A DNA stretch of 32,730 nucleotides from Saccoglossus kowalevskii (taxonomy: Eukaryota; Hemichordata; Enteropneusta; Harrimaniidae): positions 52,865 through 85,594 of the forward strand of contig NW_003124400.1 in the NCBI RefSeq assembly GCF_000003605.2, written 5' to 3'. Below the pieces are notes generated by a model that worked only from the letters and a program-made list of their open reading frames with translations, searched no databases and was not told the origin of the DNA. Positions 1-11,000 of this stretch are shown here, piece by piece (position 1 is the first letter of the stretch; every line of letters begins with the position of its first letter). Made by a program: the position numbers and the translations under genes.

Positions 1-17
1 CACCCATTGATTTACAG

Positions 18-95
18 AAAAAGAAAAGATCAGGGAAAAATTTGTAGAAGCTTTAAGAAAAGAATTCTCATCTTCTGGTTTAGTGTTTTCAATTG
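18..95 (+). CDS. PMM2: PMM exon a (first exon in window)
   Basis: The acceptor is TTTACAG before position 18 and the donor GTAAGT at 96. The frame reads [16 protein letters not shown] and ends in FSI plus the first base of a glycine codon (phase 1). An in-frame TGA at 8-10 shows that the coding sequence cannot extend leftwards, which fixes the acceptor. Confidence 0.9.
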
Positions 96-1846
96 GTAAG
101 TGCATGTATGAATATAGAGTGTGCCTAACCATAGAGCATAAAGTTGACAAATCATACAGATTTCTGCCTTTTAGAAACAGTATTTTTATATTTCCTTATA
201 CGGTAAAAGAAGTGTCATGAGAATTCAAAACTAAAATCTCTCTGATTGGTTAAATAATCCATGTGGCACAATAGGTGATTTTCCGTTCAACTGCGAGATG
301 CATGAAAGACGCGCATCGAACGTCTGCCAAAAAAATCAAACGATTTGATTTTGAACTCAAATTTCTTTATTTCGTAGCTCACATCGACTGGCCGATCTTC
401 GACAGAGGAATATTGCTTTCGAATACCCTCAATTAATCAAAATTGTCTATCATCAAATGTGTACAGCACATTATCAAGCATGAAAATGCCTCCAAAATAT
501 TTTCACGTTTGTTGAATCCCACGCGATGTTTGACGCCACTACGACGCTATGACCTTTGTTTGTCTTGTTTTTACGTTCGATTTCACACATAACGTGTGAT
601 TCTTGTAGTGAACGGAAAATGGTCTATTGCCACACTAACTAATTATTACACTTAGGATAGTTACAACTCTTACTGCTAAATATTTTTGGTTTGCATATAA
701 ATTGTGGGAGCATTATGTGTGGATTAAATATGCAGCACTCAAAATGCAAATATACCTTACTCACGATAAAATAATATGAGGTTATTACGAGGATACAGAA
801 AAGTATGCATGAAGACAGTACAGTCGGAATATCGACCGATGCACAGCAGACTGTCAGAGTGTATACTTTCCAGTATCCTTGTAATAACCTTATTATTATG
901 CATCTTTTCCTCCCAGGGATGCCGAAATCCAACAAATTTTGAACAGATTTAGAAAACCTCTTTGTGTAGGATTGAGTTAAACCCCGGAGGCAGTCATGTT
1001 TGTTTTTATTATTAGAGGACGCTTATGCACAAAATCATTCCATATTTGGAACTGTATTTTTTAATATGGTAATATGCAAATACCCAGTGCAATACCACAA
1101 AATTACGGCATGCTGTAACTTATGGCATTACGATGACAGATGTATAATAAAAAATAATTTTTCCATTTTTGCAGGTGGTCAGATAAGTATAGACGCTTTT
1201 CCAAAAGGCTGGGACAAAACTTATTGTTTGAACCATCTGAAAGACGAGGGCTTTAAAACAATCCACTTTTTCGGAGATAAAACATCACCGGTAAGAATGA
1301 TTTACTGTTTCAGTTTCTTATTTGATTCCATTCAATATTGTACTATTAGGATTTTGATTATAAACTTGTATTTGACATATCTGTTATTAAGACCTGATTA
1401 TACATGGACCACTATATAGAATTGCAAATAAATATATATATATATATATTGGATATTTTGCAGAAAATGTGTTTTTCATTTGAATAAAAATATTAATTTT
1501 GCACATAATTTTCGCATTGTACATTGTGAGCTGCACGCCATGTTATTGACAATGGCAAGTTCTACATGTATGAAAAGGGATATCCATGGTTTTAATAATA
1601 ATAATAGTATCATAATACATATCTACATATTTGTTCCCATGCTCAGGCGATTACAAATTATTCAATCCCGGAATGCAAAATTTAAGTAATTTTAATATGT
1701 TGGTTTTAATCATGCGTTTGGCATTTTTTTTTTGATAGGGTGGTAATGACCATGAAATATTTGCTGACTCAAGAACTATTGGTCACTCTGTCAAAGGTCC
1801 AGATGATACACGTAATCAGGTTGAAGAACTCTTCTTTAAGAATTAA
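18..1846 (+). CDS. PMM2: Phosphomannomutase, C-terminal part (three last coding exons)
   Basis: Phosphomannomutase converts mannose-6-phosphate to mannose-1-phosphate in the cytosol, the step that supplies GDP-mannose for N-glycosylation and GPI anchors. Exons 18-95, 1175-1290 and 1739-1846 join in one frame (intron phases 1, 1, 0) to give about 100 residues and a TAA stop. The translation has the eukaryotic PMM signature: a KIREKF helix, then [19 protein letters not shown], then FFGDKT followed by GGNDHEIF, the HAD-family metal-binding segment, and a short tail ending in LFFKN. Human PMM2 is 246 residues, so the first 60 percent of the protein, including the catalytic DxDGT motif, lies upstream of the window. 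PMM1 and PMM2 are too alike to separate on this tail; invertebrates usually have one gene, so PMM2 is used as the family name. Confidence 0.93.
262..635. mobile_element. MITE-like element with imperfect terminal inverted repeats, in a PMM intron
   Basis: Positions 262-289 begin TGTGGC and end ATTTTCCGTTCA; 609-635 is the inverted counterpart (TGAACGGAAAAT ending GCCACA), with one 2-base gap and a few mismatches. Inner segments also pair loosely (ATCGAACGT near 316 against ACGTTCGAT near 573). There is no coding capacity and no clear target-site duplication, so the superfamily is unknown. Confidence 0.55.
771..899. repeat. Imperfect 129-bp palindrome (hairpin) in a PMM intron
   Basis: The arm 771-806 is nearly the reverse complement of 863-899; the shared core is AGGTTATTAC, AGGATAC and AAAGTAT with only a few mismatches. 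The loop also pairs with itself (GACAGT near 813 with ACTGTC near 850; TCGG with CCGA around an AATATCGA centre). The whole stretch would fold into one long stem. It may be a foldback MITE or a hairpin RNA source. Confidence 0.6.
1175..1290 (+). CDS. PMM2: PMM exon b
   Basis: The acceptor is TTTTTGCAG and the donor GTAAGA. It encodes [19 protein letters not shown] through to [14 protein letters not shown] is the conserved HAD motif 4 neighbourhood of eukaryotic phosphomannomutases. The exon begins in phase 1 and ends in phase 0, matching both neighbours. Confidence 0.93.
1431..1450. repeat. (TA)n microsatellite
   Basis: A short uninterrupted TA dinucleotide run in the PMM intron 1291-1738, which otherwise holds nothing recognisable. 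Confidence 0.8.
1739..1846 (+). CDS. PMM2: PMM last coding exon
   Basis: The acceptor is TTTGATAG. The exon reads [18 protein letters not shown] and on to LFFKN and the TAA at 1844-1846. GGNDHEIF supplies acidic residues for magnesium binding in the family. A possible polyadenylation hexamer AATAAA follows at 1899-1904. Confidence 0.93.
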   Translation, partial: GGNDHEIFADSRTIGHSVKGPDDTRNQVEELFFKN

Positions 1847-1898
1847 TCCATTATTATTGATTATCTTGTCTTCCTGTCACATGTAATGAGACAACTAA

Positions 1899-1904
1899 AA
1901 TAAA
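1899..1904 (+). promoter_or_regulatory. Possible polyadenylation signal of PMM
   Basis: An AATAAA hexamer lies 53 bases after the PMM stop codon. The surroundings are AT-rich, so such hexamers also occur by chance; position is the main support. Confidence 0.4.
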
Positions 1905-3640
1905 ACTAAATTTATCTTGAATTATATAAAATTGATAACTGTAAATATTCTAATTTAGGTGTTACTTATGGCACATTTCAATCTTTCCTGATGTCTTAAT
2001 TAGAGTAGTGTCAATGGTTAACTCCATTTCCACAAGGTTAAATTATCACTGGAAAATGAGTTAAATACTTCTTCAATGCTCAGTTTTATTTTTAAAAAAA
2101 TTAAAAATTTCCTGGCACAATCTAGCTTTCTGATTATTTTAATTTTAAATTAATAATCTGCTTTTCCTGTCACTTCAAATGACAAAGTTTCAGGTCAACT
2201 CGTAAATGGAAAAAACATGGCAGATACATTTCACATTTGGTGTTTACATGGGGTTGAAAACATTTGCTTTCAATCAAACTAAATTGAATTGACTTGCATT
2301 TCATTGTAAACCAAAGAATATTTTTTTTGCATGTTAGTATAATCAATGATCATAACTTTGAAAACATGTGAAATAGCATGACCAGATTAACACTACTGTG
2401 ATCGTTTTCCACTAAATCAATGTGTCAGTGTTGTTGTTTTTACATGAAACTTGTTCTATACTTAAAGTTTAAACCAGTAATTTTTGTTATAAATTTTTTT
2501 TTAAAAAAGAGTGACACCTACATTGGAATATTTACAGTATATTTTTTTTCAGGGATAACTGTTGTATACTCAAAATTTAGAGATTAGTAGGTGAAAATTA
2601 TTGTACATTTTCATGGATTTTAAGGATCAGGGAAGGGTCAGATTTTGTATTTGGATTCACTTACAGGACTACATGGGGAAGTCTTTTGGTGTGCAGAACA
2701 TGCAACCTTATCATATCAACTTAATTTCATATTTTCTTATGGTAATAGAATTTTTAATTTGGCACAAGGCGAATATTTCTTATGTCGTTTTGTTCTGTAT
2801 TTCAATACCTAGCATAACAGAGAATTCCATTATTTAATTTATGGTGACTTGTTTTTATCAAATTTGACTGTGACAATATTCATTGTAATTATTATTGTTC
2901 AGAAGTTTTGATAAAATATTGAAAGATATCATAAATATTGATATATACATGTATATATTGGAAAAGACCTGTATTGTGGTACACTTGAGAAAGAGCTATC
3001 GTTGCTATTAGATATATCAAGCACATTAGGATAGCACACGATGGAAGCACAACACAGTCTAGCTGTTTACTGTGTGGTAAAAAATAGTTAAAATGTTTTT
3101 TAGAACATTTTTTTAAAACAAGATATACACATTATGGTTTACTATCAACACAATACGCCATTATCTCTTGTTGAGATGCCATATTACCATTCAGCACATA
3201 CAAAATGCTTGTTCTTGGATGTTGATCTTCTGTGCAAAACAATTATGTTGAATGCTTGGTGATTTCAGCCATTAATCAGTGGATAAAGCATAGTAATGTT
3301 AAAATTGGGTAAATATATATAATGAAATATTATTAAAAATAAAGAATATTTTATGATTGGTGGAAAATTGTGCAATTTCATTTATTGCTATTGTTATTGA
3401 GTACAGGTATACTTGTATGAATAATGGCATCCTGATTAAACATTGTTGAACATTGATGACAAGCAATCTTGGCCACCCATAAGATCTTTGTACAAATTAT
3501 GGATAAATAAAATAGCTGATTGCATTTTACACTTTGCCCATGTACACGAATTTATGTTTTTTATTTATTTATTTAAATTACATTATGAAAATACCACTTG
3601 CCGATCCTCATATTACCAAATTTGCGTAATCATTCATAAT
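1905..3640. other. Intergenic, no gene recognised
   Basis: AT-rich spacer with only short random open frames. I see no protein family, RNA gene or clear repeat on either strand. Confidence 0.6.
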
Positions 3641-3644
3641 GTTA

Positions 3645-4000
3645 TTTAATCAATGAAACTTGGTACATAGATGGTCTGTGCATTAAAATCTGTGCATATT
3701 AATTACATGATTTGCATAATAATTAGTTTTCAGCTTTGTTATCAATATCTCAATTATCTTATTTTAATGAATCTTGGTACGTAAATACTCAAAGATAATC
3801 TAATTTGTTTTTGGTTTATATACATCTACAATTACCTAATTTATCTCAAAAACTAATTATTGCATTTCGAGAAGACTTGGTATACAAGACCTGATTAGCT
3901 TTGGATTGAAATTCGAGAAATTTGGTTTATAGATTCCCTGGGGTAATCAACAGACATATGCATATCGATTATCTAATTATCATTAGCCAATTTCTAATAT
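3645..4000. repeat. Degenerate tandem repeat, unit about 100-110 bp
   Basis: The phrase ATGAAACTTGGTAC followed by ATAGAT recurs in diverged form near 3652, 3766, 3869 and 3916 (variants GAATCTTGGTACGTA, AGACTTGGTATACAA, AAATTTGGTTTATAG), each followed by AT-rich text with TGCATAT and TAATTA. This looks like an old interspersed family with internal repeats. Boundaries are approximate. Confidence 0.4.
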
Positions 4001-4727
4001 CTTAAAAAAATCAGATTTAAATTGAACTTGTGATAGAGGTGCTTTGGAGTAAAAAAAAACACAGATGTAAAATCAAATGTATTTTCTGTGAGTTTTCTGA
4101 TTGTTTTCCTTGATTATTTTTAAATGACGCGTAAAGTGTGTGTACGTCTGTTATGATACTTATTGGAAAACGATAAAATGAATTTATTATGAAAGAACAA
4201 TAACCTATCATAAGTAATACTGATAATACAGTTTTTATTCTTGGCGCATGAACATGAAGGGAAACAAAGAAAACGCATGCGCAGGTGACGACTCCCCCGC
4301 TTCAATGAACGTTTGTAACATCCGTCTTTTTGGTTGTGCACTGTATTCAATTTGGGAGAAAAACAAGTAAACCATGAAGTAGACCAATGTTGTGTAAAAA
4401 TCAGTCAGTGATTACATGACAGGATGCCGCCCCTCTAAAGTTTTTGATAGGGGATAATAACCCATAATAAGGTTACATTGCCCCTCTACATTAGAATCCC
4501 TACTGTATATGGTTACACGGAAACTAAAATAATGTCTGAAATGAAACACTAGAGTTTTAAAAGATTGTCCCATACATGAAAGGAATACCCCCAGTAGCAT
4601 GTTAATGTGTTAACCGTGTACAGTGTAATAGAATAAGTAAAGGTCAGTTGTTGAATGACTGGTCTCTTGAAAAAGGTGACTACACCTACTGGGCAAGTTG
4701 TGAAGAAAAACATTGTTTGGGGATATA
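4001..4727. other. Intergenic, no gene recognised
   Basis: Short open frames on the minus strand here show no recognisable domain. No RNA gene or clear repeat was seen. Confidence 0.5.
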
Positions 4728-5235
4728 TAATAATAATAATAATTTTTATTGCTTAATCGTATCCTTATTTGGATATTGACTCAGAAAAAGAAAATTACAA
4801 TAAATAAGAAAAACTGAGGCAAAAATGTGGCAAAATGGAAGTGCTAAAATAGAAAAGAATAGAAAAAAAGAAACTATTTATTTAGGGGCAGCTGGTTGTT
4901 TTTTTAAGTGATTTTCTCTGGCACTGATACAATTATAGATGTAGCTTGCTAGTTTTGTTATTTATTATTTCCTTCAACATTTCAGTTCTCTCATTTTCAC
5001 ACAGCTTGCATTCAAGTAAGTAGTGTGCATTTCGTCGTCAATCTCATTTTAGTCGCAAGCAATGCACTTTCTACTATCGCAAGGATTTTTTTGTATCGTC
5101 TTTTTTCTATTTTTAAAATATGGGCGCTAATTCTCAATTTTGTTAACGCTACTCTATGTTTTGCATTTGTTACTGTTGTTAGATAATTTTCATAATGGCG
5201 CTTTGGTTTTTGTTTTTATTATCAATATTCAATGT
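4728..5235 (-). mobile_element. Decayed 3' end of a LINE (non-LTR retrotransposon)
   Basis: On the minus strand, about 5215 to 5080 reads YLTTVTNAKHRVALTKLRIS followed by AHILKIEKRRY, the pattern that follows the reverse transcriptase in many LINE ORF2 proteins. After a frameshift comes a zinc-knuckle-like stretch with CIAC, NEIDDEMH and a further Cys, then in another frame CKLCENERTEMLKEI and a stop near 4935. The 3' end reaches a (TTA)n tail at 4728-4743, typical of CR1/L2-type insertions. Frameshifts and a stop make it a dead 5'-truncated copy. The clade is not certain. Confidence 0.7.
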
Positions 5236-5733
5236 GATAATTGTTTTCTCCCTTCCATGGCGATTTTGTAAAAATCCAAATTATAGTTAATAGCCATGGA
5301 AGAGAAATATTAAGGACATGTCTTGTGATATTATAAATTAAAAAGTAACACAACACTTATCAAGGGTGCTACAATCAATTGGGCCACTGGTCCTCCTCTC
5401 CTTTAAATCCGCTGGTGCACTTGATATTTATTGTTATTGTGGCGAGAGAAACGTTCGATTGTTTGACGCCCACGACTTGTATAGGTGTCCTGCTTTCATA
5501 CGCACGTTGTTGTGAAAGTGGTTGTCATAATACTGTCATTGAACGAACGTAGTCTGAGTACGCTACAATAGTAGTCAGCTGATTCAGCCTGTCACGATTT
5601 CCGAAGTCATTGGGTCAGTATCACCTAGGTAAACTGTCGTTTATCGCAACGTGCAGTTACTAAACGTAGCGAGGAAATCGGTTGTTATTTTTGGCCAAGA
5701 AGAACACAGTTTACGTTTTCCCAGAGCGTTCTC
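5236..5733. other. Upstream region of the NPHP3-like gene
   Basis: It lies between the LINE fragment and the first coding exon and probably holds the promoter and 5' UTR. I see no convincing TATA box or initiator, and the transcription start cannot be placed by eye. Confidence 0.35.
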
Positions 5734-5766
5734 ATGTGGCCGTTGTTTTTGGCTTACGTACAGTAA
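5734..5766 (+). other. Small upstream ORF before the NPHP3-like start
   Basis: An ATG at 5734 opens a 10-codon frame (MWPLLFLAYVQ begins the reading) that stops with TAA at 5764-5766, 13 bases before the proposed main ATG. If the transcript includes it, it could lower translation of the main protein. This is only a reading of the sequence; the 5' end of the mRNA is unknown. Confidence 0.35.
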
Positions 5767-5779
5767 TACCTATCGCAAT

Positions 5780-6118
5780 ATGCCGGGAGATCCATTAACG
5801 AAAGAAGGTAGTAGGCCTGGTACTCGAGCAGAGTCCAGAATGAGTGTTATTCATGAGAAGAAAAATAATCGTTTGGATAAACGAATCGTCCGTGTTTTCT
5901 TCAGTTCACCCTTCAGAGGTTTGGAGATTGAGAGAGAAGAAATGACCAAGAAATATTGGCCTAGATTGTCAACTATGTGTAGTAAAGCAGGATTTGAATT
6001 TGTGCCGGTTGATTTAAGATGGGGCATTACTTCTGAGATGACCGAGAACGCAGGAACATTAAATGTTTGCTTACGGGAGGTAGATCGATCAGACATGATA
6101 GTCGGATTTTTTGGACAG
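5780..6118 (+). CDS. NPHP3-like exon 1: start codon and DUF4062 N-terminal half
   Basis: 113 codons. After a charged leader of about 35 residues comes RIVRVFFSSPFRGLEIEREE (residues 35-54), the first strand and helix of DUF4062, then FVPVDLRWGIT (74-84), the domain hallmark, and VCLREVDRSDMIVGFFGQ. The DLRWG and CLxEVDRSD blocks are conserved in NPHP3-like, TTC41 and TEP1-type proteins. Donor GTAAGT at 6119, phase 0. Confidence 0.9.
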
Positions 6119-7601
6119 GTAAGTGTCTCACTTTTTAGCGCCGCCGTCATTGAAGCATCTTCGTTAGCCAAGGTTCATTTATTTATATCGCCTTATATTT
6201 AATACACCTTGGCAGACAGTATGTAGTCAACACGTATTTAGGTGCGCCCTCTCTGGCAATACTTGAGATATTGTCCTCAATTCATTGTCAAGTCAACATT
6301 GGTCGTTATAGTTACATCCCGGGGTTACAAAATTTATTTTTGCTAGAAAACTGTGCTCCGCCGAATCAACGGAGCCATTTCGTCAGGTCGCTTGTCATTA
6401 TTTACACTGCCCAGTTCTGGTGAGTGTGCATGACTCTACGGCGACATATTTTAGTCGAGTTGGAGTCAGATTATAGAATGTTAAAACGTCTGTAGGCATG
6501 ATGAGATTTGGCGAATCTATATGTATGAGATAGTTAAGACTGGTCTCGGTACTTTTATTCAATGAGGTAACAGGCTTTAAGCGCGATTATGAAAGTATTT
6601 TCTAGTTTTGAATATTTCGCTGACTTATTATATGACTCAGGTGCAGATTTGTGTTGAGGGCAGGAGTGTTTTTCTATTTTTTGCAGGGGACGGGAAATAT
6701 CAGTACCCCCCCCCCCAGTGGGCAGGGCAGATTTCTAAAAAAAATGCAAGGACAGAGAAACTTTTTTTAGTGGGTAGGGTACTTACATAAAAAAATATCG
6801 CAGGGTGGGCAAATCAGCCTTCAGGCAGGGTATAATGAAAACCGCATTCGGGGAAATAACGTCTGTTAAATGTGGGCAGCCGTGTGCTATCAATAACTGA
6901 AAATGCGAGTCATCCACTGATCTGCTGAGTGGTTAATGTATCCGCCCCAAGGGAAGGCAACCCAACGAGAGAAGAGTAGGGAAAAAAACGCTTTTTAATG
7001 AGGGGGAGGGGAAAGATGAATTTGGCCAGCAGGAGGGCAAGTCGGCGGTCGGGGAGTAGGCAAAAAAGTTTTTTCTACTGAGGGCAGGGGAAAGATGAAT
7101 TTGGTGAGCAGAAGGGAAAGACAATTTGTTTTCAGGCGGAGGGTAGCTTATGAACAGCTTTTAATTTCTCCTCTTTCCTTAATATTAATTAGCATACTTC
7201 AAAAGAATCATAAAATAAATATCGTCCCAGAGAATTGACTATTTCAATTTATTGCTCGTTGGCTGCACCTGATGACTGTGATTTCATATGAATCATTCAT
7301 GATACACAATTCACTAACTTAAAGGGCAGTGGTCGTCGCGCCGCGTTCTGTTCGATATGTGACTCTTAGCGACGTACACAACGCGTGTAAAATACATTGT
7401 TTGTTTGTTTGTTTGTTTGTTTACATGAAATTCGAACACGCGCTGCGCCACGATTCACATAAACAAATCCATCACCAAACACTGGCAGTATTAATTATTC
7501 AATAATATTTGTTTTCTTGCCGTGATACATTTATCATATCTACCCGTAACGCCACGATCGGTACGAAAATTAAATATATTCGGAACATAGATCAATAATA
7601 T

Positions 7602-7636
<35 letters not shown>

Positions 7637-8013
7637 TTATACAATGTACAATCAAATTCGTCGTATGATACAGGGAAACGAGGTAAATACAGAAAACTAG
7701 GCGATGTTAATCTAATTTGTTGGCCTGTTCGTAGGTAGTTATCCATCTTATCATACAATTATAAATAGACAGTACTACACTTAAACAAGCCGAAGACAGT
7801 GACGAGCAGGCAGTTTTTTCTTTTAGCGATATGGTTGGCATGGTAGCGATGAACTTTTACAGAAGAGTTTTGATGCTGCGTCAGTGCAATACCCATGGGT
7901 GGATGAATACCGTGACAGATCAGTGACTGAGATAGAATTTCTACACGGCCACCTTAGGAATCCTGGTAATAAACCTGCATGTTTCTTCTTCAGAGACAAG
8001 GTACGTATATACA

Positions 8014-8049
<36 letters not shown>

Positions 8050-11000
8050 GTATATTGTGATGTACCAGTTTCTTTAGATTTCAGACAATATCTGTAGTTT
8101 GGCAAATTATTCATGTTTGATAACTTTTTGGAAAGTCAAAGAAAACTTTCTGACTTCTATATCTTTAGACATAAGGGTGATCTTTGATTTTGTTATAAGA
8201 ACAAAAGTAATGACTTGAAAATATGACGTATATATATTGTCTTGCCGACTACCCAATACATTCAGTTAATGCGCATCTGGTAATTTATTTAGGCCTATGA
8301 TGATAAGATGTTAGAGGATTGTCTGTCTTCCAATAGTCAAATAGTATCCATGAAATACCAATCAAGCACCGATGGGAAGGATTCTGCTGAGCGTCTTGAT
8401 GACCTGAAGACAAGGATACTTGAGTCCAGGGAACAGGTAAGTTCCACAGACATATATATGTCATCATTGGAAATAAAGATTTACGACCACCAAATGCTGT
8501 CCTGTCCCAACTACATGTGGGTGACTATGATGTAGAATTTGTAAAAAGATGCAATTTATCATCCGTACACCAACTGATAAAAATAATCCATTTATTGTGT
8601 CCATGTACTTTTTAATTGAATACGTGGCTTGCAACAAATCTTAAGCATGCATACAATGAGTACATTTGTGGATTAGAGGCACATGTGAGATGTATGTCCC
8701 TACTTCCCCGCAATCACAGCACTGTTCCTTGTATGAACGTGCCATCCCATCTCAACTGAGAATTGAGTATTACTCGTTTTATACTATTAAACGACACCAG
8801 TAAGATTTAATTTTCCCCAAATTGATGAAGAACATAGCAATAAATGAAGATGTTCACCTATCTTACATAAACACGCAACATGGACAACCCTGAATTCACA
8901 TTTTTGTTCGACATTTCATGCTAAATCTATGTATGCGTTTATTGTTCCATGTAAAGCTGATTGATATCATAATAGTGTAGAGGACAATAATTTATGCATG
9001 ACAGTAACATTTTACTGCCCATTAACTTTTCATTTAGTGTCTGGACGTTGTCGATAACTATTCAAATCCTATGGAAGGAGCACAGAGAATGTTCGAAGCC
9101 ATAGAAAGTTATTTATTGAATACTGTCTTAGTGACTCCCGCAGAAGATATTTCTGACCACGAAAAAGCCTCACAGCAGCATAACGCGTATTACATCAGCC
9201 GTCTTGGAATTGGAGCTAACCGAGAGTACATTGGAGGAGACAAGTACCTGAAAGAGGTTGATCGACATGTACGTCCCGATGTTGAGAGATATGAAAATAA
9301 ACCTCTTCTTGTGTTGGGAGATCCAGGTATGCTTATTTGATCCTTAAATTGCTAGAATATATAACTTCCATTGAATGTAAAATATAGAAACAAAGGTATA
9401 TCGCTGGATGTTTCACTGAATCATTCCTCTAGCGAAAATGACCAAAATACTAGGTTAGATTCAAATGTGTTCAAAATTGAAATTGACATTTTGTTCTTTC
9501 TGTTTTTTTTAAGGCTTTGGCAAAACTACTCTTCTAGCAAATTGGCTATTTAAACATCAGCAGGAGCATCCAGAAGATATTGTTGCAGGACATTTTGTTG
9601 GCTGTGCACCCAACAGCACAAGTAAGTATATAGTGAATGAGTAGTGACAACGAGATTATTTAAAATAATAGAACACATTGTTTTAAAGTTATTACTGCCA
9701 CAGGAGCATTATTGTGTTATTATTTTGTAGGAATCATAAACAGAACATCACATATCTTTGCAACTTTGCAATTTTACACTGAGATTGTTTACAGTTTATT
9801 TTATATCATTCACCAGAAGAAAGAGATGTCATGATTAGGCTCATCATGGAGCTTAAAATGGGCTTTAACAATAAATCAATTGGCACCATAGAAACAGATA
9901 CAATTGATAAATCAGAGTCTGATAATGAGTCTGTGAATGCTCTAAAGGAAAGGGATTGTGATGATGTTGAAATTAAAGCTGAGAAAGATCATACTGAGCA
10001 TGGCAACATCGAAACGGGATATGTGACCACTGCTAACTCGGGCGACTCAGCAGACGCCATGAACAACAAAGAAGAAAATACTACTGATGTCAAAAACAAA
10101 CAATTAATACACGATGCAAATAGTGACGATAATAAGAATTTCAAAACAGAATTCACAATTGATGAAGACATCAACGACCTACATTCTAAACTGGTGAAGA
10201 TGACAACATACGAAATGTTCCAGGAATTGCAGGACATGCTTGAGAAGATTTCAAAGAGTGGCCTACGTGCTGTTATAATTATTGATGCTTTGAATAAAAT
10301 GGATCCCGTACATAGAACAAAAAAGGTAGGTAATCACATTTGTCATCATATTGTGAAAATATCATGCACCGACAGAATCTTTAATTTAAACTATGTATTT
10401 TGATTTGTTAATACTATTATATTAATTGCTTTTCAGGAATTATATTGGCTTCCAACCAAACTTCCAGATGGTGTATCTTTGTTAGTTTCCAGTCTGAGTG
10501 ATACAAAGGGAACTCAAATTTTACTAGAGGAAAGAAATTATGACAAATTGGATGTACAGCCTCTGACTGTCGCTGCGAGAGAGAAAGTAATTAAGGTAAT
10601 ATATACTAATGTATTGAGAATAATATGTTTTCTCTAATTACTATTTTACTATCATAATATTAGACATAGTTAATGTTCACAAAAATTGCATATGAGATTT
10701 GTAAAAAAATATGTACCTATACTGTAATTATTCATGAATTAAGTGTCAAAAAACAAATATAAATTATCACTGTGTAACTTTCCGTACACAGGAGATGCTT
10801 GATTTACGTGGCAAGGAACTTCGACAGCTACATGTATCCCAGATCACTGAAAAGGTTCAAACAGAGAATCCATTGTTTTTGAAGATTTTCTTACAGGTAG
10901 GTATTGATATTGCTATTATGTTTGATATTATATTCGTAATTTATATAAATTATTTTTGGTAGGTTAATTACACTGAATCTCTTAGTAACCATTCTTTATT

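Larger units (their letters stand above)
6119..7826 (+). other. Intron 1 of the NPHP3-like gene
   Basis: A 1.7 kb intron. It holds a purine-rich degenerate tandem repeat (about 6640-7145), a GC-rich inverted-repeat fragment (7321-7490) and TTTG and TTTA microsatellites. No second gene was recognised in it. Confidence 0.7.

Noticed and set aside
1000-1419. A single 139-residue plus-strand protein
   Set aside because: Only 1175-1290 is coding (PMM exon b); the flanks are intron sequence beyond clear splice sites.
5651-5779. N-terminal extension of the NPHP3-like protein from 5651
   Set aside because: The frame is open but begins with GTG; the first in-frame ATG is 5780, which has A at -3.
6933-7124. 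Ser/Pro-rich minus-strand ORF in intron 1
   Set aside because: It comes from the purine-rich tandem repeat of the opposite strand.
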